A stretch of 64,000 nucleotides of DNA from Bacillus sp. 103mf. Its GTDB lineage: Bacteria > Bacillota > Bacilli > Bacillales > Bacillaceae_G. Both the position numbers and the translations under genes were made by a program. The notes beneath the pieces are model-generated. The model had not been told where the DNA came from. It was given only the letters and a program-made list of their open reading frames with translations, and did no database searches. The DNA lies in contig NZ_FPAF01000001.1 in assembly GCF_900116295.1 (NCBI RefSeq), positions 310,001-374,000 of the forward strand, given 5' to 3'. Shown here piece by piece: positions 7,672 to 16,450 of this stretch. Numbering within the stretch: the first letter of the stretch is position 1; each line of letters starts with the position of its first letter.

Positions 7672-8039
7672 TATATAGATCCATTTTAATTTTTTGACAT
7701 CTTTGTCTAGCTCTGCCTCCTAAACAGTCGGCTCCGCTTTTCTTTATGATCCAGCTCCAGCGGCTAGAACAGTCGGTGGCTTCGCGTCTTCCGCCGAGGC
7801 AAAAAACGCCTCTATGTCAGAAGCTCCATCCCCCTCTTGTTCTGAGCGAGCCGCTTCCGCTTTTCTTTATAAATCGCTGCTATGAAGAATACAACATGAC
7901 CGCTACTTGCTTTCTCCCTTTATTTTAAACCTCGTATGTGGCAGGAAAAGGCCCTGACCGCTTCTATGCACGGCCAGATGCTCTCGTCCCTCCTAAAAAG
8001 AAAGGGGGGTTTTATGTCGTTTTTTAACTTATATAATAG
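7672..8039 (-). repeat. bcr1-type repeat, copy 2, composite with a larger insert
   Basis: Both bcr1 ends are present, but the middle is interrupted at 7701-7870 by a second repeat family. The insert holds a shortened unit (GTCTAGCTCTGCC...CCGCTTTTCTTTAT) and then a full unit (GATCCAGCTCCAGCGGCTAG...GCCGCTTCCGCTTTTC). The left junction (ACAT|CTTTGTCTAGCTC) and right junction (TTTCTTTAT|AA.TCGCTGCTAT) match copy 1 at 4232-4487. The repeat ends about 20 bases from the stop of the esterase gene. Confidence 0.85.
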
Positions 8040-8058
8040 TAAACAGTATCTCTATTAT

Positions 8059-8877
8059 TTATGGGTGAAATATAAAACGTAGCGCCCGGCTTAAAACAGT
8101 TGGTACTACAGATCCATGATTTTCTCCCTCAGCTTCATAAAACGAGAATCGTAATCTGCTATGCTGCATCTTGTATAATCGATCAGTTAACGCATTTGCA
8201 TCTTGAACCATATGATCTTTTTCTAATGACCCCACTGTAAGAAATACACCAATCTCAGAATCTATTTTATTTAATTCATTTATAAAATTAGATTCTTTTT
8301 CTAAAACGGATTGATTATTCCACCAAATAGAAGGACTGCTTATAAAGTATGTTTGAAATGCATGTGTGTTTGTAAATAAGACATGTAAAGCAAATAACCC
8401 ACCTAACGAATGGCCGAATAATGTTTGTCTCTTTGTATCAATCGGAAAATATTTAGTAAGCTCAGGCTTTAGCTCTGCTTGAATAAACTCTAAAAAGTGA
8501 TTCGCTCCCCCTGTTACCGGCCACGGTTTACCATCTGGTTTTGGCGGCACAATAAGAGATGATGCCGGAGGAGTGAAATCATAAAATCGATATGTAGAAG
8601 AAAAACTTTCTTTTATGGGATAGCCTATTCCAACAACAATCGCTGGTAGAACCCCTGTTTTTTCAGCTCTAACAGATTGAATTCGCACAGCTTCTTGAAA
8701 TGTTTGAAAAAAAGCGTTTCCATCTAATACATAAATAACCGGATACCCAGAAGGCGGTGCTGGTTGCTTCGGTTTTGCGATAAAAATTTCATACTGACGA
8801 TTTTCTCGTTTCGAATACATTGTCCAATGCTCTGTATTTGGAATAATAACATTTTGTATATCTACTCTAGACTGCAT
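8059..8877 (-). CDS. besA: ferric-siderophore esterase (BesA/YbbA-like alpha/beta hydrolase)
   Basis: Esterases of this family (BesA, Fes/IroE-type) hydrolyse trilactone catecholate siderophores after import to release iron in the cytoplasm. The 272-residue product has the nucleophile elbow GHSLGG (Ser157) and a late His in GENHGS, in an esterase-D fold. There is no signal peptide, consistent with cytosolic action. It is the last gene of the siderophore uptake operon, as ybbA is beside feuABC in B. subtilis. Substrate (bacillibactin or another catecholate) is inferred from context. Confidence 0.85.
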   Translation of the reverse strand: MQSRVDIQNVIIPNTEHWTMYSKRENRQYEIFIAKPKQPAPPSGYPVIYVLDGNAFFQTFQEAVRIQSVRAEKTGVLPAIVVGIGYPIKESFSSTYRFYDFTPPASSLIVPPKPDGKPWPVTGGANHFLEFIQAELKPELTKYFPIDTKRQTLFGHSLGGLFALHVLFTNTHAFQTYFISSPSIWWNNQSVLEKESNFINELNKIDSEIGVFLTVGSLEKDHMVQDANALTDRLYKMQHSRLRFSFYEAEGENHGSVVPTVLSRALRFIFHP

Positions 8878-8886
8878 TATAACCTC

Positions 8887-9711
8887 CTACATGCTTAACT
8901 TGTTATAAATATCTGTACGTTCTTCTTGCAGTGCACTATCATACCCAAAGCACACCGGAGCACCATTATAAGGATCTATCATTACCCTTGCATCAATATG
9001 AAACACACGTTTCAATACTTCATTTGTAATGATTTCTAATGGGTTCCCAATCTTAATGATTTCCCCTGCTTTCATCGTAATGATTTCATGTGAAAAACGT
9101 GCTGCATGATTAATATCATGTAAAACCATAACAACTGTACATTTATGTTCTTGGTTCAATCGTTCAACAATTTGTAGTACTTCTAGCTGATGAGCCATAT
9201 CAAGATAAGTTGTTGGTTCATCTAATAGTAAAACTTCTGTTTCTTGTGCTAAAGCCATTGCTAGCCATACTTTTTGTCTTTGTCCTCCTGATAAATTTCC
9301 AATTTGACGGTTGCGAAAAGGAGTGGTATTTGTAATTTCCATTGCCCATTCAATCATTTCTTTATCTTTTGATGATAATTTATTCACATTATTACGATGC
9401 GGATATCGTCCGTAAGAAATAAGCTCTTCTACTTTTAATTCTGATGGAGCAATTGGATTTTGTGGTAATAACGCAAGTTGCTTCGCAATTTGTTTTGTTG
9501 AAATGGTATGTAAATCTTGTCCTTGCAAGTAGACCTTTCCACTTTTCTGCTTTAAAATTCGCCCCATTGTTTTTAGTAGCGTAGATTTCCCGCATCCATT
9601 TGGTCCAATAATCGTCGTCACTTTTCCTTCTTGTACTTCTACATTTAAATTACGAAATACCGTAAGCTTTTCATAGCTCGTTTCTAAATTTTCTGTGCTT
9701 AAAACACTCAC
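8887..9711 (-). CDS. siderophore ABC transporter, ATP-binding protein
   Basis: This is an FecE/FhuC-type ATPase of 274 residues. It has Walker A GPNGCGKST (about 37-45), Q-loop LLPQNP, signature LSGGQRQ and Walker B VLLLDEPTTYLDMAHQ. It would power import of ferric siderophore through the two permeases encoded just upstream. GTG is the likely start, seven bases after GGAGTG. The B. subtilis feuABC operon has no ATPase and borrows YusV; here a dedicated ATPase is encoded in the operon. Confidence 0.93.
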   Translation of the reverse strand: MSVLSTENLETSYEKLTVFRNLNVEVQEGKVTTIIGPNGCGKSTLLKTMGRILKQKSGKVYLQGQDLHTISTKQIAKQLALLPQNPIAPSELKVEELISYGRYPHRNNVNKLSSKDKEMIEWAMEITNTTPFRNRQIGNLSGGQRQKVWLAMALAQETEVLLLDEPTTYLDMAHQLEVLQIVERLNQEHKCTVVMVLHDINHAARFSHEIITMKAGEIIKIGNPLEIITNEVLKRVFHIDARVMIDPYNGAPVCFGYDSALQEERTDIYNKLSM

Positions 9712-9726
9712 TCATCTTCACTCCTT

Positions 9727-10749
9727 TTACGCTTTCGCTTTAAATAACAAATATAGAAAATACGGTACACCAATGATAGAAATGACAATTCCAACCGGCA
9801 GCTCTATTGGTGCGAAAACAGTCTTTGCAATAAAGTCAGAAACAATAACAAGTAACATACCAATCACACCACATATCGGAATAACTTGATTATGATGAAT
9901 TCCAACGAGACGTTTTGCAATATGCGGTGCCATCAGCCCAACAAATCCAATACTTCCAGAAACAGAAACGCAAGCACTCACTATCCCAATACCGCTTAAT
10001 AATAAAATGGATTTCTCTTTTTCGACTGAAATTCCGAGACTTTTTATACTCGTCTCTTCTAGTTGAAACATATCAAGTAAATATGCTTTCCTTTGTATAA
10101 TAGGCACTAAAATAATTAACCATGGTAACATCGCAATAATATATTTCCAATTTGCATTATATATGCTCCCTGAGACCCAAACTGCTGCCATTTCAAAATC
10201 AGTAGCTTTCATTTTCAAAGATAAATATACAGAGAAAGAACTAAGACCGTAACCAATTGCTATTCCTGTTAATAATAGGCGCTGTGAATCTAATCTTCCG
10301 CCTTTCCAAGAAAACATATAAATTAAGATTGCAGAACCAAGTCCCCCGGCCAAGCCAAATAACGGCAGAAGCATAATAGAAAACCAGTCTGTACTCTTGA
10401 TTTGTCCTTGAAAGAAAAACATAAAGACAACAATAGCCGCCCCTGCACCCGCATTAATTCCTAAAATACCTGGATCTGCCAATCCGTTTCGTGTAACTCC
10501 CTGAATAGCAGCTCCCGCAACGCCAAGACCAAACCCTACTAATGCCGCAATTACTATTCTGGGAAGCCTAAAATCAAATATAACTAAATCATGTTCAGGC
10601 ACAGGATTTATTCGAAATATCGTCCGAATTATATCCATAACTGTCATATCAAATGTACCATTCGTTAAACTAATATAAATGGCAACTATAACCAAAAACA
10701 GGATTACACTAAATGTGACCATATAACACTGCCATGAATCTCTATGCAT
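9727..10749 (-). CDS. feuC: siderophore ABC transporter permease (FeuC-like)
   Basis: This is a 340-residue FecCD-family permease with about nine or ten membrane helices. The family's conserved segments include PRIVIAALVGFGLGVAGAAI near residues 64-83 and GFVGLMAPHIAKRLVG near 269-284, the loop that contacts the ATPase. It begins inside the end of the preceding permease gene with an eight-base overlap, so the two are translationally coupled and presumably form a heterodimer. Confidence 0.9.
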   Translation of the reverse strand: MHRDSWQCYMVTFSVILFLVIVAIYISLTNGTFDMTVMDIIRTIFRINPVPEHDLVIFDFRLPRIVIAALVGFGLGVAGAAIQGVTRNGLADPGILGINAGAGAAIVVFMFFFQGQIKSTDWFSIMLLPLFGLAGGLGSAILIYMFSWKGGRLDSQRLLLTGIAIGYGLSSFSVYLSLKMKATDFEMAAVWVSGSIYNANWKYIIAMLPWLIILVPIIQRKAYLLDMFQLEETSIKSLGISVEKEKSILLLSGIGIVSACVSVSGSIGFVGLMAPHIAKRLVGIHHNQVIPICGVIGMLLVIVSDFIAKTVFAPIELPVGIVISIIGVPYFLYLLFKAKA

Positions 10750-11758
10750 GTTTCTCTCCTCCTCTTGTTCGAATTAAATAAAGGAAGAAAGGAACTCCAA
10801 TCAATGAAGTAACGACCCCTATTGGTGTTTCAAATGGATAATTTACAAATCTACTCAATACATCACATAAAGCGAGAAAGACTCCGCCTATTATACCAGT
10901 ACACGGTATAATCCACCTATAGTCTACTCCAATTAAAAAACGAGTAATATGAGGGATGATTAATCCTACAAAACCCACCTTTCCAACTACAGCTACAGCA
11001 GTACCTGTTAAACACACAACAGATAGGATTGCAGCAACTTTCACAAGTTTTGTACGTTGGCCCAAATTAATCGAAACCTCTTCTCCTAACGAGAGAATTG
11101 TAATAGATTTTGAAATCACAAGTGCCAAAACAATACCAATAACACCAAATGGAATAGATAATTTTAATATCTTCGGATCGATTTGGTCCAACTTCGCATT
11201 GTACCAAAAACTAACATTTTGAGAAAGTTGGAAATAAGATGCAATTGCTATTGCCGTACTATTTAAAAATGTTCCTATAACAGTTCCTATGATAGCTAAA
11301 CGAACCGGCGATAATCCATTTCGAAGCAATGAACCAAATCCAAAAACAATTCCCGCTCCTAATGCCGAACCAAGGATAGAATATAGTATCATATTCACTG
11401 AAGACATCTCTGGAATAAATACCATACAAATCGTAATAACAAACACTGACCCCTCTGTCACACCCATAATAGAAGGGGATGCAAGATAGTTTCTTGTCAT
11501 CCCCTGCATAAGTGCTCCTGATATGGCCAAAAATGCTCCTACTAATAACGCACCAATTGCTCTCGGTAAACGAGATGTAATAATAATATTATGATTTACA
11601 TTTCCTGAATCAAAATGGAATAGCGCATTCCAAGCTGTTTCAAAAGTAATATTTTTTGCTCCATACAATATGGATAACATAATCGTTAATAAAATTAACA
11701 CAGGTGCCAAACATAAAATCATCATTGGTACTGCATTCATTTTCCGCATATCATTCAA
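10742..11758 (-). CDS. feuB: siderophore ABC transporter permease (FeuB-like)
   Basis: This second FecCD-family permease has 338 residues. It has SRLPRAIGALLVGAFLAISG near residues 63-82 and GFVGLIIPHITRFLIG near 266-281. The start is ambiguous. TTG at 11758 is only two bases after AAGGTG, while the ATG codons at 11749 and 11740 are further away; the difference is a few residues. It lies 13 bases after the binding-protein gene (TTG start). Confidence 0.9.
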   Translation of the reverse strand: MNDMRKMNAVPMMILCLAPVLILLTIMLSILYGAKNITFETAWNALFHFDSGNVNHNIIITSRLPRAIGALLVGAFLAISGALMQGMTRNYLASPSIMGVTEGSVFVITICMVFIPEMSSVNMILYSILGSALGAGIVFGFGSLLRNGLSPVRLAIIGTVIGTFLNSTAIAIASYFQLSQNVSFWYNAKLDQIDPKILKLSIPFGVIGIVLALVISKSITILSLGEEVSINLGQRTKLVKVAAILSVVCLTGTAVAVVGKVGFVGLIIPHITRFLIGVDYRWIIPCTGIIGGVFLALCDVLSRFVNYPFETPIGVVTSLIGVPFFLYLIRTRGGEKHA

Positions 11759-11771
11759 CGCACCTTACTAT

Positions 11772-12740
11772 TTATTTAGATAAGTTTTTTTCTGCAGCTT
11801 TTAAGAAAGCTGTTTTACTCCAAGCTGTACCGCCTTGTGCCATCGGATCAACAGCGTTTACGAATACTTTTTTATCTTTTACAGCGTTAATACTTTGCCA
11901 AATTGGATTGCTTTGTAAATCTTCTAGCGCTTTCGGATTATCTTTATTTTCGCTTCCTTCAAATTGAACAAAGATATAATCCGGATTCATTTCTGCAAAC
12001 TTTTCTAAAGCAATTTTTTCTTGCTTTTTAACTGCTTTAATCGCTTCAGGAGCCGTTAAGCCTAAATCTTTATAAATTACTGGATTGAAATAAACATCTT
12101 CTGGATACAGATTAATGCTTCCTTCTCTCAATCTTATTACAACAACTTTTTTATCTTTTAATTTATCTGCTACTTTTTCTTTCGTTTTCGCAGCATCCGC
12201 TTTATAATCTTTTATAATTTTTTCCGCTTTATCTTTTTTACCAGTTAGCTCACCCATTAATTTTAGGTTATCTTCCCAATGTGTTGAAATATGAGAAACA
12301 GGGAATGTTGGTGCTACTTTTGTAAATTTTTCCGCTGTCTCTGCTGGGAATTTAGAACTAGATGTAATAACATCTGGCTTTAATTTAAGTAGTGTTTCAA
12401 AATTCGGCTGCATTTTTTCACCAATAGATTCTGCACCTTTTAAATCTTTAGCTAAATAGTCAGGTATTTTCCCACCTACTGTAATTGCAGCTACTGGTTT
12501 CACTCCAAGCATGGCTGCATCTTCCATTGATTCTAAACTAGCTGTTGCAATTTTTGTTACTTTTGCAGGTACTGTATATTCTTTACCAAGGTATGTGATT
12601 TTCTGTTTTTCATCTTTCTTTGCTGTAGTTTCTGCACTTTCTGTTTTCTTCTCACTTGAGCTTTTTTCTGCACTATTACATGCAGCAAGACCTAAACTTA
12701 ATACTGTAACCATTCCTAGTGTAAATAACTTTTTGTTCAT
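11772..12740 (-). CDS. feuA: siderophore-binding lipoprotein (FeuA-like)
   Basis: This is the substrate-binding component of the ferric-siderophore importer, anchored outside the membrane. The 322-residue precursor has a lipoprotein signal peptide ending in the lipobox LAAC (Cys21). A class III periplasmic-binding fold follows, with ITYLGKEYTVPAKVTKIATA, the central GELTGKKDKAEKIIKDYKA helix and a C-terminal DPMAQGGTAWSKTAF. ATG at 12740 is chosen because GAAAGGAG lies just upstream; the upstream TTG frame overlaps that ribosome-binding site. A perfect Fur box lies about 165 bases upstream. Ligand specificity is inferred, not seen. Confidence 0.9.
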   Translation of the reverse strand: MNKKLFTLGMVTVLSLGLAACNSAEKSSSEKKTESAETTAKKDEKQKITYLGKEYTVPAKVTKIATASLESMEDAAMLGVKPVAAITVGGKIPDYLAKDLKGAESIGEKMQPNFETLLKLKPDVITSSSKFPAETAEKFTKVAPTFPVSHISTHWEDNLKLMGELTGKKDKAEKIIKDYKADAAKTKEKVADKLKDKKVVVIRLREGSINLYPEDVYFNPVIYKDLGLTAPEAIKAVKKQEKIALEKFAEMNPDYIFVQFEGSENKDNPKALEDLQSNPIWQSINAVKDKKVFVNAVDPMAQGGTAWSKTAFLKAAEKNLSK

Positions 12741-12904
12741 ATTAAAAAGTGCTCCTTTCAAAAATAAAAATTTATAACTTGGTCAATCTAATAAAATAGT
12801 ATTCTTATCTATGTATTGCAGTACAATTAGCCAATATTGACACGCACATTCTCCACTTCACCTATTAAACATAGTATCTTTTAATTCCCCTTAACCATTA
12901 ATAA

Positions 12905-12919
12905 TGATAATGATTATCA
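12905..12919 (-). promoter_or_regulatory. Fur box upstream of the siderophore operon
   Basis: TGATAATGATTATCA is an exact match to the Bacillus 7-1-7 Fur operator (TGATAAT-N-ATTATCA). Repeated TGATAAT halves on the left extend it to a longer Fur site. It implies iron-Fur repression of the five-gene operon reading left. Confidence 0.92.
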
Positions 12920-13157
12920 ATATTGATTATATGCATAGACTAAAATTATTTCAAGAATAATTTGCAAAGTTTTAACAAAAAATAGAAAATAATAGTTAGA
13001 AATCCATATTCCTCGTAAATCTTTTTCTTTTACACCTACTAATTTTGGAACAATGAACACTATAAAAGAGATAAGATAAAATGGAAGTCTTACTTTATGG
13101 CGAGTTCTTTATTCATTACACTCTAAAAAATTAATACAAAGAACTTTTTATTGAAAC

Positions 13158-13368
13158 TATATGTATATAAGTTAAAAAAACGACATAAAACTCCTTTCTT
13201 TTTTTATGGGAAGAGACGAGAGCATCTGGCCGTGCATAGGAGCGGTCAGGGTCTTTTCCTGCCACATGCCATGGTTTCAAAGAACGGGAGAAAGCTAAGT
13301 GCAGGTCATAATGTATTCTGCATAGCAACGACTTATATGTCGAAACATTAAAACGGATTAATATAAAT
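13158..13368 (+). repeat. bcr1-type repeat, copy 3
   Basis: This is a simple copy in the opposite orientation to copies 1 and 2. It has AAAAAACGACATAAAACTCC, then GAGAGCATCTGGCCGTGCAT, GAAAGC and TGTATTCTGCATAGCA, ending GACTTATATGTCGAAA.ATTAAAA. With the Fur region it fills the 12.74-13.44 kb gap; the stretch 12.93-13.15 kb shows nothing else. Confidence 0.85.
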
Positions 13369-13382
13369 AATTCTATATAATC

Positions 13383-13415
13383 AAAAACCCCGAATAGGAA
13401 CACTATTCGGGGTTT
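13383..13415 (-). terminator. terminator downstream of pepT
   Basis: AAAACCCCGAATAG / CTATTCGGGGTTTT hairpin. The 14-base word TTTTGTCTTTTAAG occurs twice in tandem between it and the pepT stop. Confidence 0.85.
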
Positions 13416-13435
13416 TGTCTTTTAAGTTTTGTCTT

Positions 13436-14668
13436 TTAAGCTTTTTCTTCAAATAATCGTGCAATTTCAATAATAACTTGAACGGCTTTTTCCATATTAT
13501 CTACAGATACATATTCAAATTTACCGTGGTAATTTTCCCCACCAGTAAAAATATTTGGTGTCGGTAAACCCATATACGATAACTGCGAACCATCAGTTCC
13601 TCCGCGAATTGGTTGAATATTTGGTTCGATATCAATATTTTTCATTGCTTCATATGCAATATCAACAATTTCTTTCACCGGTTCAATTTTTTCAAGCATA
13701 TTGTAATACTGATCATTCATCTCAAGAATAATATTTTCTGTACCATACTTCTCTTGCATCTGTTTTGTAATGGCTGTTATTTTCTCTTTTCGAGCATGAA
13801 AATTTTCGCGGTCAAAATCACGAATAATGTAAGTAGATTGACTTCGCTCCACATCACCATTTATAGAAATAAGGTGATAGAATCCTTCGTATCCCTCTGT
13901 ATATTCCGGTGCTTCTTCTACTGGTAGTTGCCCGTGAAATTCCACCGCGAGCTTATTGGCATTTACCATCTTATTTTTAGCTGTTCCAGGATGAGTACTA
14001 TTCCCTTTAAAAGTGAGCTTGGCACCAGCAGCATTAAAGCTTTCATATTCTAATCCACCTAGCGGACCTCCATCCATTGTATACGCAAATGAAGCCCCAA
14101 AAGTTTCTACATCAAAATGAGCTGGACCGCGACCAATTTCTTCATCAGGTGTAAATGCTACTCTAATTTTCCCATGTTTAATTTGTGGGTTATGTAATAA
14201 ATAATTCATTGCTGTCATAATTTCTGCAATGCCCGCTTTATCATCTGCACCAAGGAGCGTTGTTCCATCGGTTGTAATTAATGTATGACCTTGATAAGAT
14301 GGGAGCTCTGGAAATAATTCTGGTGTTAATACAACACCTAGCTCCTTATTTAACGTAATTGCCTTCCCATCAAAATTTTCATGAATTTGCGGCTTAACAT
14401 TCTTCCCTGTAAAATCCGTAGCTGTATCCAAATGAGCTAAAAATCCAATTACAGGAACCTGCTTGTCCGTATTTGGAGGAAGCGTCGCCATCACGTAGCC
14501 ATTCTTATCCATCGTTACTTCCGATAATCCAATTGCTTTCAGCTCTTCTACTAGTTGCTTCGCGAATTCAATTTGGCCAGGCGTTGATGGTACAGTATGA
14601 CTTTCTGCATCAGATTGTGTATCTACCTTAACATATCTTGTAAAGCGTTCGATAATTTCTTTTTTCAT
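13436..14668 (-). CDS. pepT: peptidase T (tripeptide aminopeptidase)
   Basis: PepT is a cytosolic M20-family di-zinc enzyme that removes the N-terminal residue from tripeptides. The 410-residue length is typical. Visible motifs are [13 protein letters not shown] (zinc His and Asp), [12 protein letters not shown] (bridging Asp), [15 protein letters not shown] (catalytic Glu and zinc Glu), [14 protein letters not shown] and the C-terminal [13 protein letters not shown]. Monocistronic, with a good ribosome-binding site (AGGAGTGAGG) and its own terminator. Confidence 0.96.
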   Translation of the reverse strand: MKKEIIERFTRYVKVDTQSDAESHTVPSTPGQIEFAKQLVEELKAIGLSEVTMDKNGYVMATLPPNTDKQVPVIGFLAHLDTATDFTGKNVKPQIHENFDGKAITLNKELGVVLTPELFPELPSYQGHTLITTDGTTLLGADDKAGIAEIMTAMNYLLHNPQIKHGKIRVAFTPDEEIGRGPAHFDVETFGASFAYTMDGGPLGGLEYESFNAAGAKLTFKGNSTHPGTAKNKMVNANKLAVEFHGQLPVEEAPEYTEGYEGFYHLISINGDVERSQSTYIIRDFDRENFHARKEKITAITKQMQEKYGTENIILEMNDQYYNMLEKIEPVKEIVDIAYEAMKNIDIEPNIQPIRGGTDGSQLSYMGLPTPNIFTGGENYHGKFEYVSVDNMEKAVQVIIEIARLFEEKA

Positions 14669-14772
14669 ACTACCTCACTCCTTTTTATCTATCTTTATTT
14701 ATTATAAGCCTTTGTTCCACGTTTTTTTATCTATTTTAATCTTATCTTTTAAATTTCAATGAACAATCAAAA

Positions 14773-14808
14773 AAAGCAGACCTTTGTTCTAAAACAAAGG
14801 TCTGCTTT
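14773..14808 (-). terminator. terminator downstream of yeeI
   Basis: AAAGCAGACCTTTGTT / AACAAAGGTCTGCTTT is a long near-perfect hairpin just past the yeeI stop. Confidence 0.85.
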
Positions 14809-14815
14809 CCTACTA

Positions 14816-15535
14816 TTATTCACCTAAATCAACATTGTGGTACACTTGCTGAACATCTTCTAAATCTTCTAATGCATCGATCATTTTTTCAAATTTTACT
14901 TGTGCATCTTCTGGAAGTGTTACTTCGCTTTGTGCAAGCATTGTTAGTTCTGCAACTGTAAATTCAGTTATGCCAGCATTTTTAAATGCCTCTTGCACTG
15001 CATGGAATTGATCCGGCTCTGCATAAACGATAACTGCTTCCTCTTCTTCCAAGATGTCACGCACATCTACATCTGCTTCCATTAAGATTTCAAGTGCTTC
15101 ATCTGCTGTCTTACCTTCAAGACCAATAACAGCAGTTGCATCAAACATATACGCTACTGATCCGTTTACCCCCATGTTACCAGCATTTTTGCTAAATGCA
15201 GCACGTACATCTGCTGCAGTACGGTTCACGTTATTTGTTAATGTATCTACGATTACCATTGATCCATTTGGTCCGAAGCCTTCATAACGAAGTTCGTCAT
15301 AGCTTTCCTCTGAACCGCCTTTTGCTTTTTCAATCGCACGGTCAATAATTGTTTTCGGTACGCTGTACGTTTTTGCACGTTCAAGTACAACTCTTAAAGT
15401 CTGGTTAGATTCTGGATCTGGTTCCCCTTGTTTTGCTGCTACATAAATTTCACGTCCAAACTTTGCATAAATACGACTCGTATTTGCATCCTTTGACGCT
15501 TTTTTGTCTTTAATATTGTTCCACTTACGTCCCAT
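14816..15535 (-). CDS. yeeI: YebC/PmpR family protein YeeI
   Basis: This is a 239-residue DUF28 (YebC/PmpR) protein. It starts [20 protein letters not shown] and has the typical [20 protein letters not shown] stretch, matching B. subtilis YeeI in length and sequence pattern. Some family members are transcription regulators and YebC proteins have been linked to translation of proline-rich stretches; which applies here cannot be told from sequence. The start at 15535 is chosen because MGRKWN is the conserved N-terminus and follows GAGAGTGG; the longer frame upstream is not conserved in type. Confidence 0.92.
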   Translation of the reverse strand: MGRKWNNIKDKKASKDANTSRIYAKFGREIYVAAKQGEPDPESNQTLRVVLERAKTYSVPKTIIDRAIEKAKGGSEESYDELRYEGFGPNGSMVIVDTLTNNVNRTAADVRAAFSKNAGNMGVNGSVAYMFDATAVIGLEGKTADEALEILMEADVDVRDILEEEEAVIVYAEPDQFHAVQEAFKNAGITEFTVAELTMLAQSEVTLPEDAQVKFEKMIDALEDLEDVQQVYHNVDLGE

Positions 15536-15727
15536 ACTTGTTCCACTCTCTTTCAACTTTGAATCTACATAAAAATAGTAATATAAAACATGCTGTTTCT
15601 TCAACAATTTTTCATTATATTTCATATTGTTAACAAAAAAGACAAATTGAAGATGTCACATTTATTCACTACATTGTATTATACCTTATTACAAGTTTAA
15701 TAATCAAAGAAAGACCGGTCATTCTTA

Positions 15728-15923
15728 TCTATATAAATACAAATTAAAAAATCGACATAAAAACCCTCTTTTTTTAGGAGGGCGAGAGCATCTAGCCATG
15801 CATAGCAGCGGACAGATCCTTTTTCTTCCACATCCAAGGTTTAAAACAAAAGGAGAAAGCGAATACAGATCATGTTGTATTCTGCATGGCAGCGCCTTGT
15901 ATATTGAAAAATTAACATATAAA
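15728..15923 (+). repeat. bcr1-type repeat, copy 4 (first of a three-repeat run)
   Basis: It has ATCGACATAAAAACCCTC, GAGAGCATCTAGCCATGCAT, GGTTTAAAACAAAAGGAGAA and TGTATTCTGCATGGCAGC landmarks. It abuts copy 5 with the boundary words sharing ATATAAATTCA, so the two are head-to-tail. Confidence 0.8.
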
Positions 15924-16100
15924 TTCAAGTTGAAAAACCGCCATATAAACCCTCTTTCTTTTTAGACGGGCAAAAGCATCTGGCCATGCATAGTAGCTTT
16001 TTCTGCCGCGGGCAATGCTGAAAACAAAGGGAGAAAACGAGTGCAAGGCACTTTTTTCTCCCTAGCAGCACTTATATACTGAAAAAATCAAAATGAATTT
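15915..16100 (+). repeat. bcr1-type repeat, copy 5, diverged
   Basis: It continues directly from copy 4 with AAAAACCGCCATATAAACCC, GCATCTGGCCATGCATAG and GAAAACAAAGGGAGAAAACG, in the same orientation. It has lost the CGGTCAGGGCC segment (shortened to CTTTTTCTGCC), so it is more eroded than its neighbour. It runs straight into the hairpin repeat that follows. Confidence 0.75.
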
Positions 16101-16250
16101 ATCCCGCATTAACGGGCAGTAAGACCCCCACCTTAAGATTTAGAGAAAAACGAAGAAGATAGGTGGGGGTCAACTGCCCGTAAAAGCCCGATTGGTGAGG
16201 GCTTTCCATCAGTGGGAGATGAAGAATCCCCCCATTAATGGAAGTTTCAC
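16098..16250 (+). repeat. hairpin-rich intergenic repeat (bcr family, not bcr1), intact copy
   Basis: Three hairpins follow one another. The first is long: GGGCAGT.AGACCCCCACCT with AGGTGGGGGTC.ACTGCCC. The second is AAAGCCC / GGGCTTT. The third is CCATCAGTGGG / CCCATTAATGG. A second copy at 28.03-28.43 kb preserves these pairings despite base changes, so it is a dispersed element with selected RNA structure or palindromic ends. The remaining 16251-16450 shows no gene I can support. Confidence 0.8.
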
Positions 16251-16450
16251 TATATATATTGATGTATACTGCCAACTCCATTAGACTTTTTTGAAGACGC
16301 TTCGAACGATAGGCAAATATTAAAATTATTATGACATATTCTCGTATAGTAGACTTTACTATTAAATAGATTACAAACTGCACTTCTTCAAAAATAGTAA
16401 TATATTTTGGGGCATAAAATAACATGCAAGTATACAAAAAACTTTTCTCT

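Noticed and set aside
13131-13403. 90-codon minus-strand frame near pepT
   Set aside because: It runs through bcr1 copy 3 and the pepT terminator, so it is a by-product of the repeat.
16099-16437. 112-codon minus-strand open frame
   Set aside because: About half of it reads through the hairpin repeat, there is no ribosome-binding site, and the composition is not protein-like.
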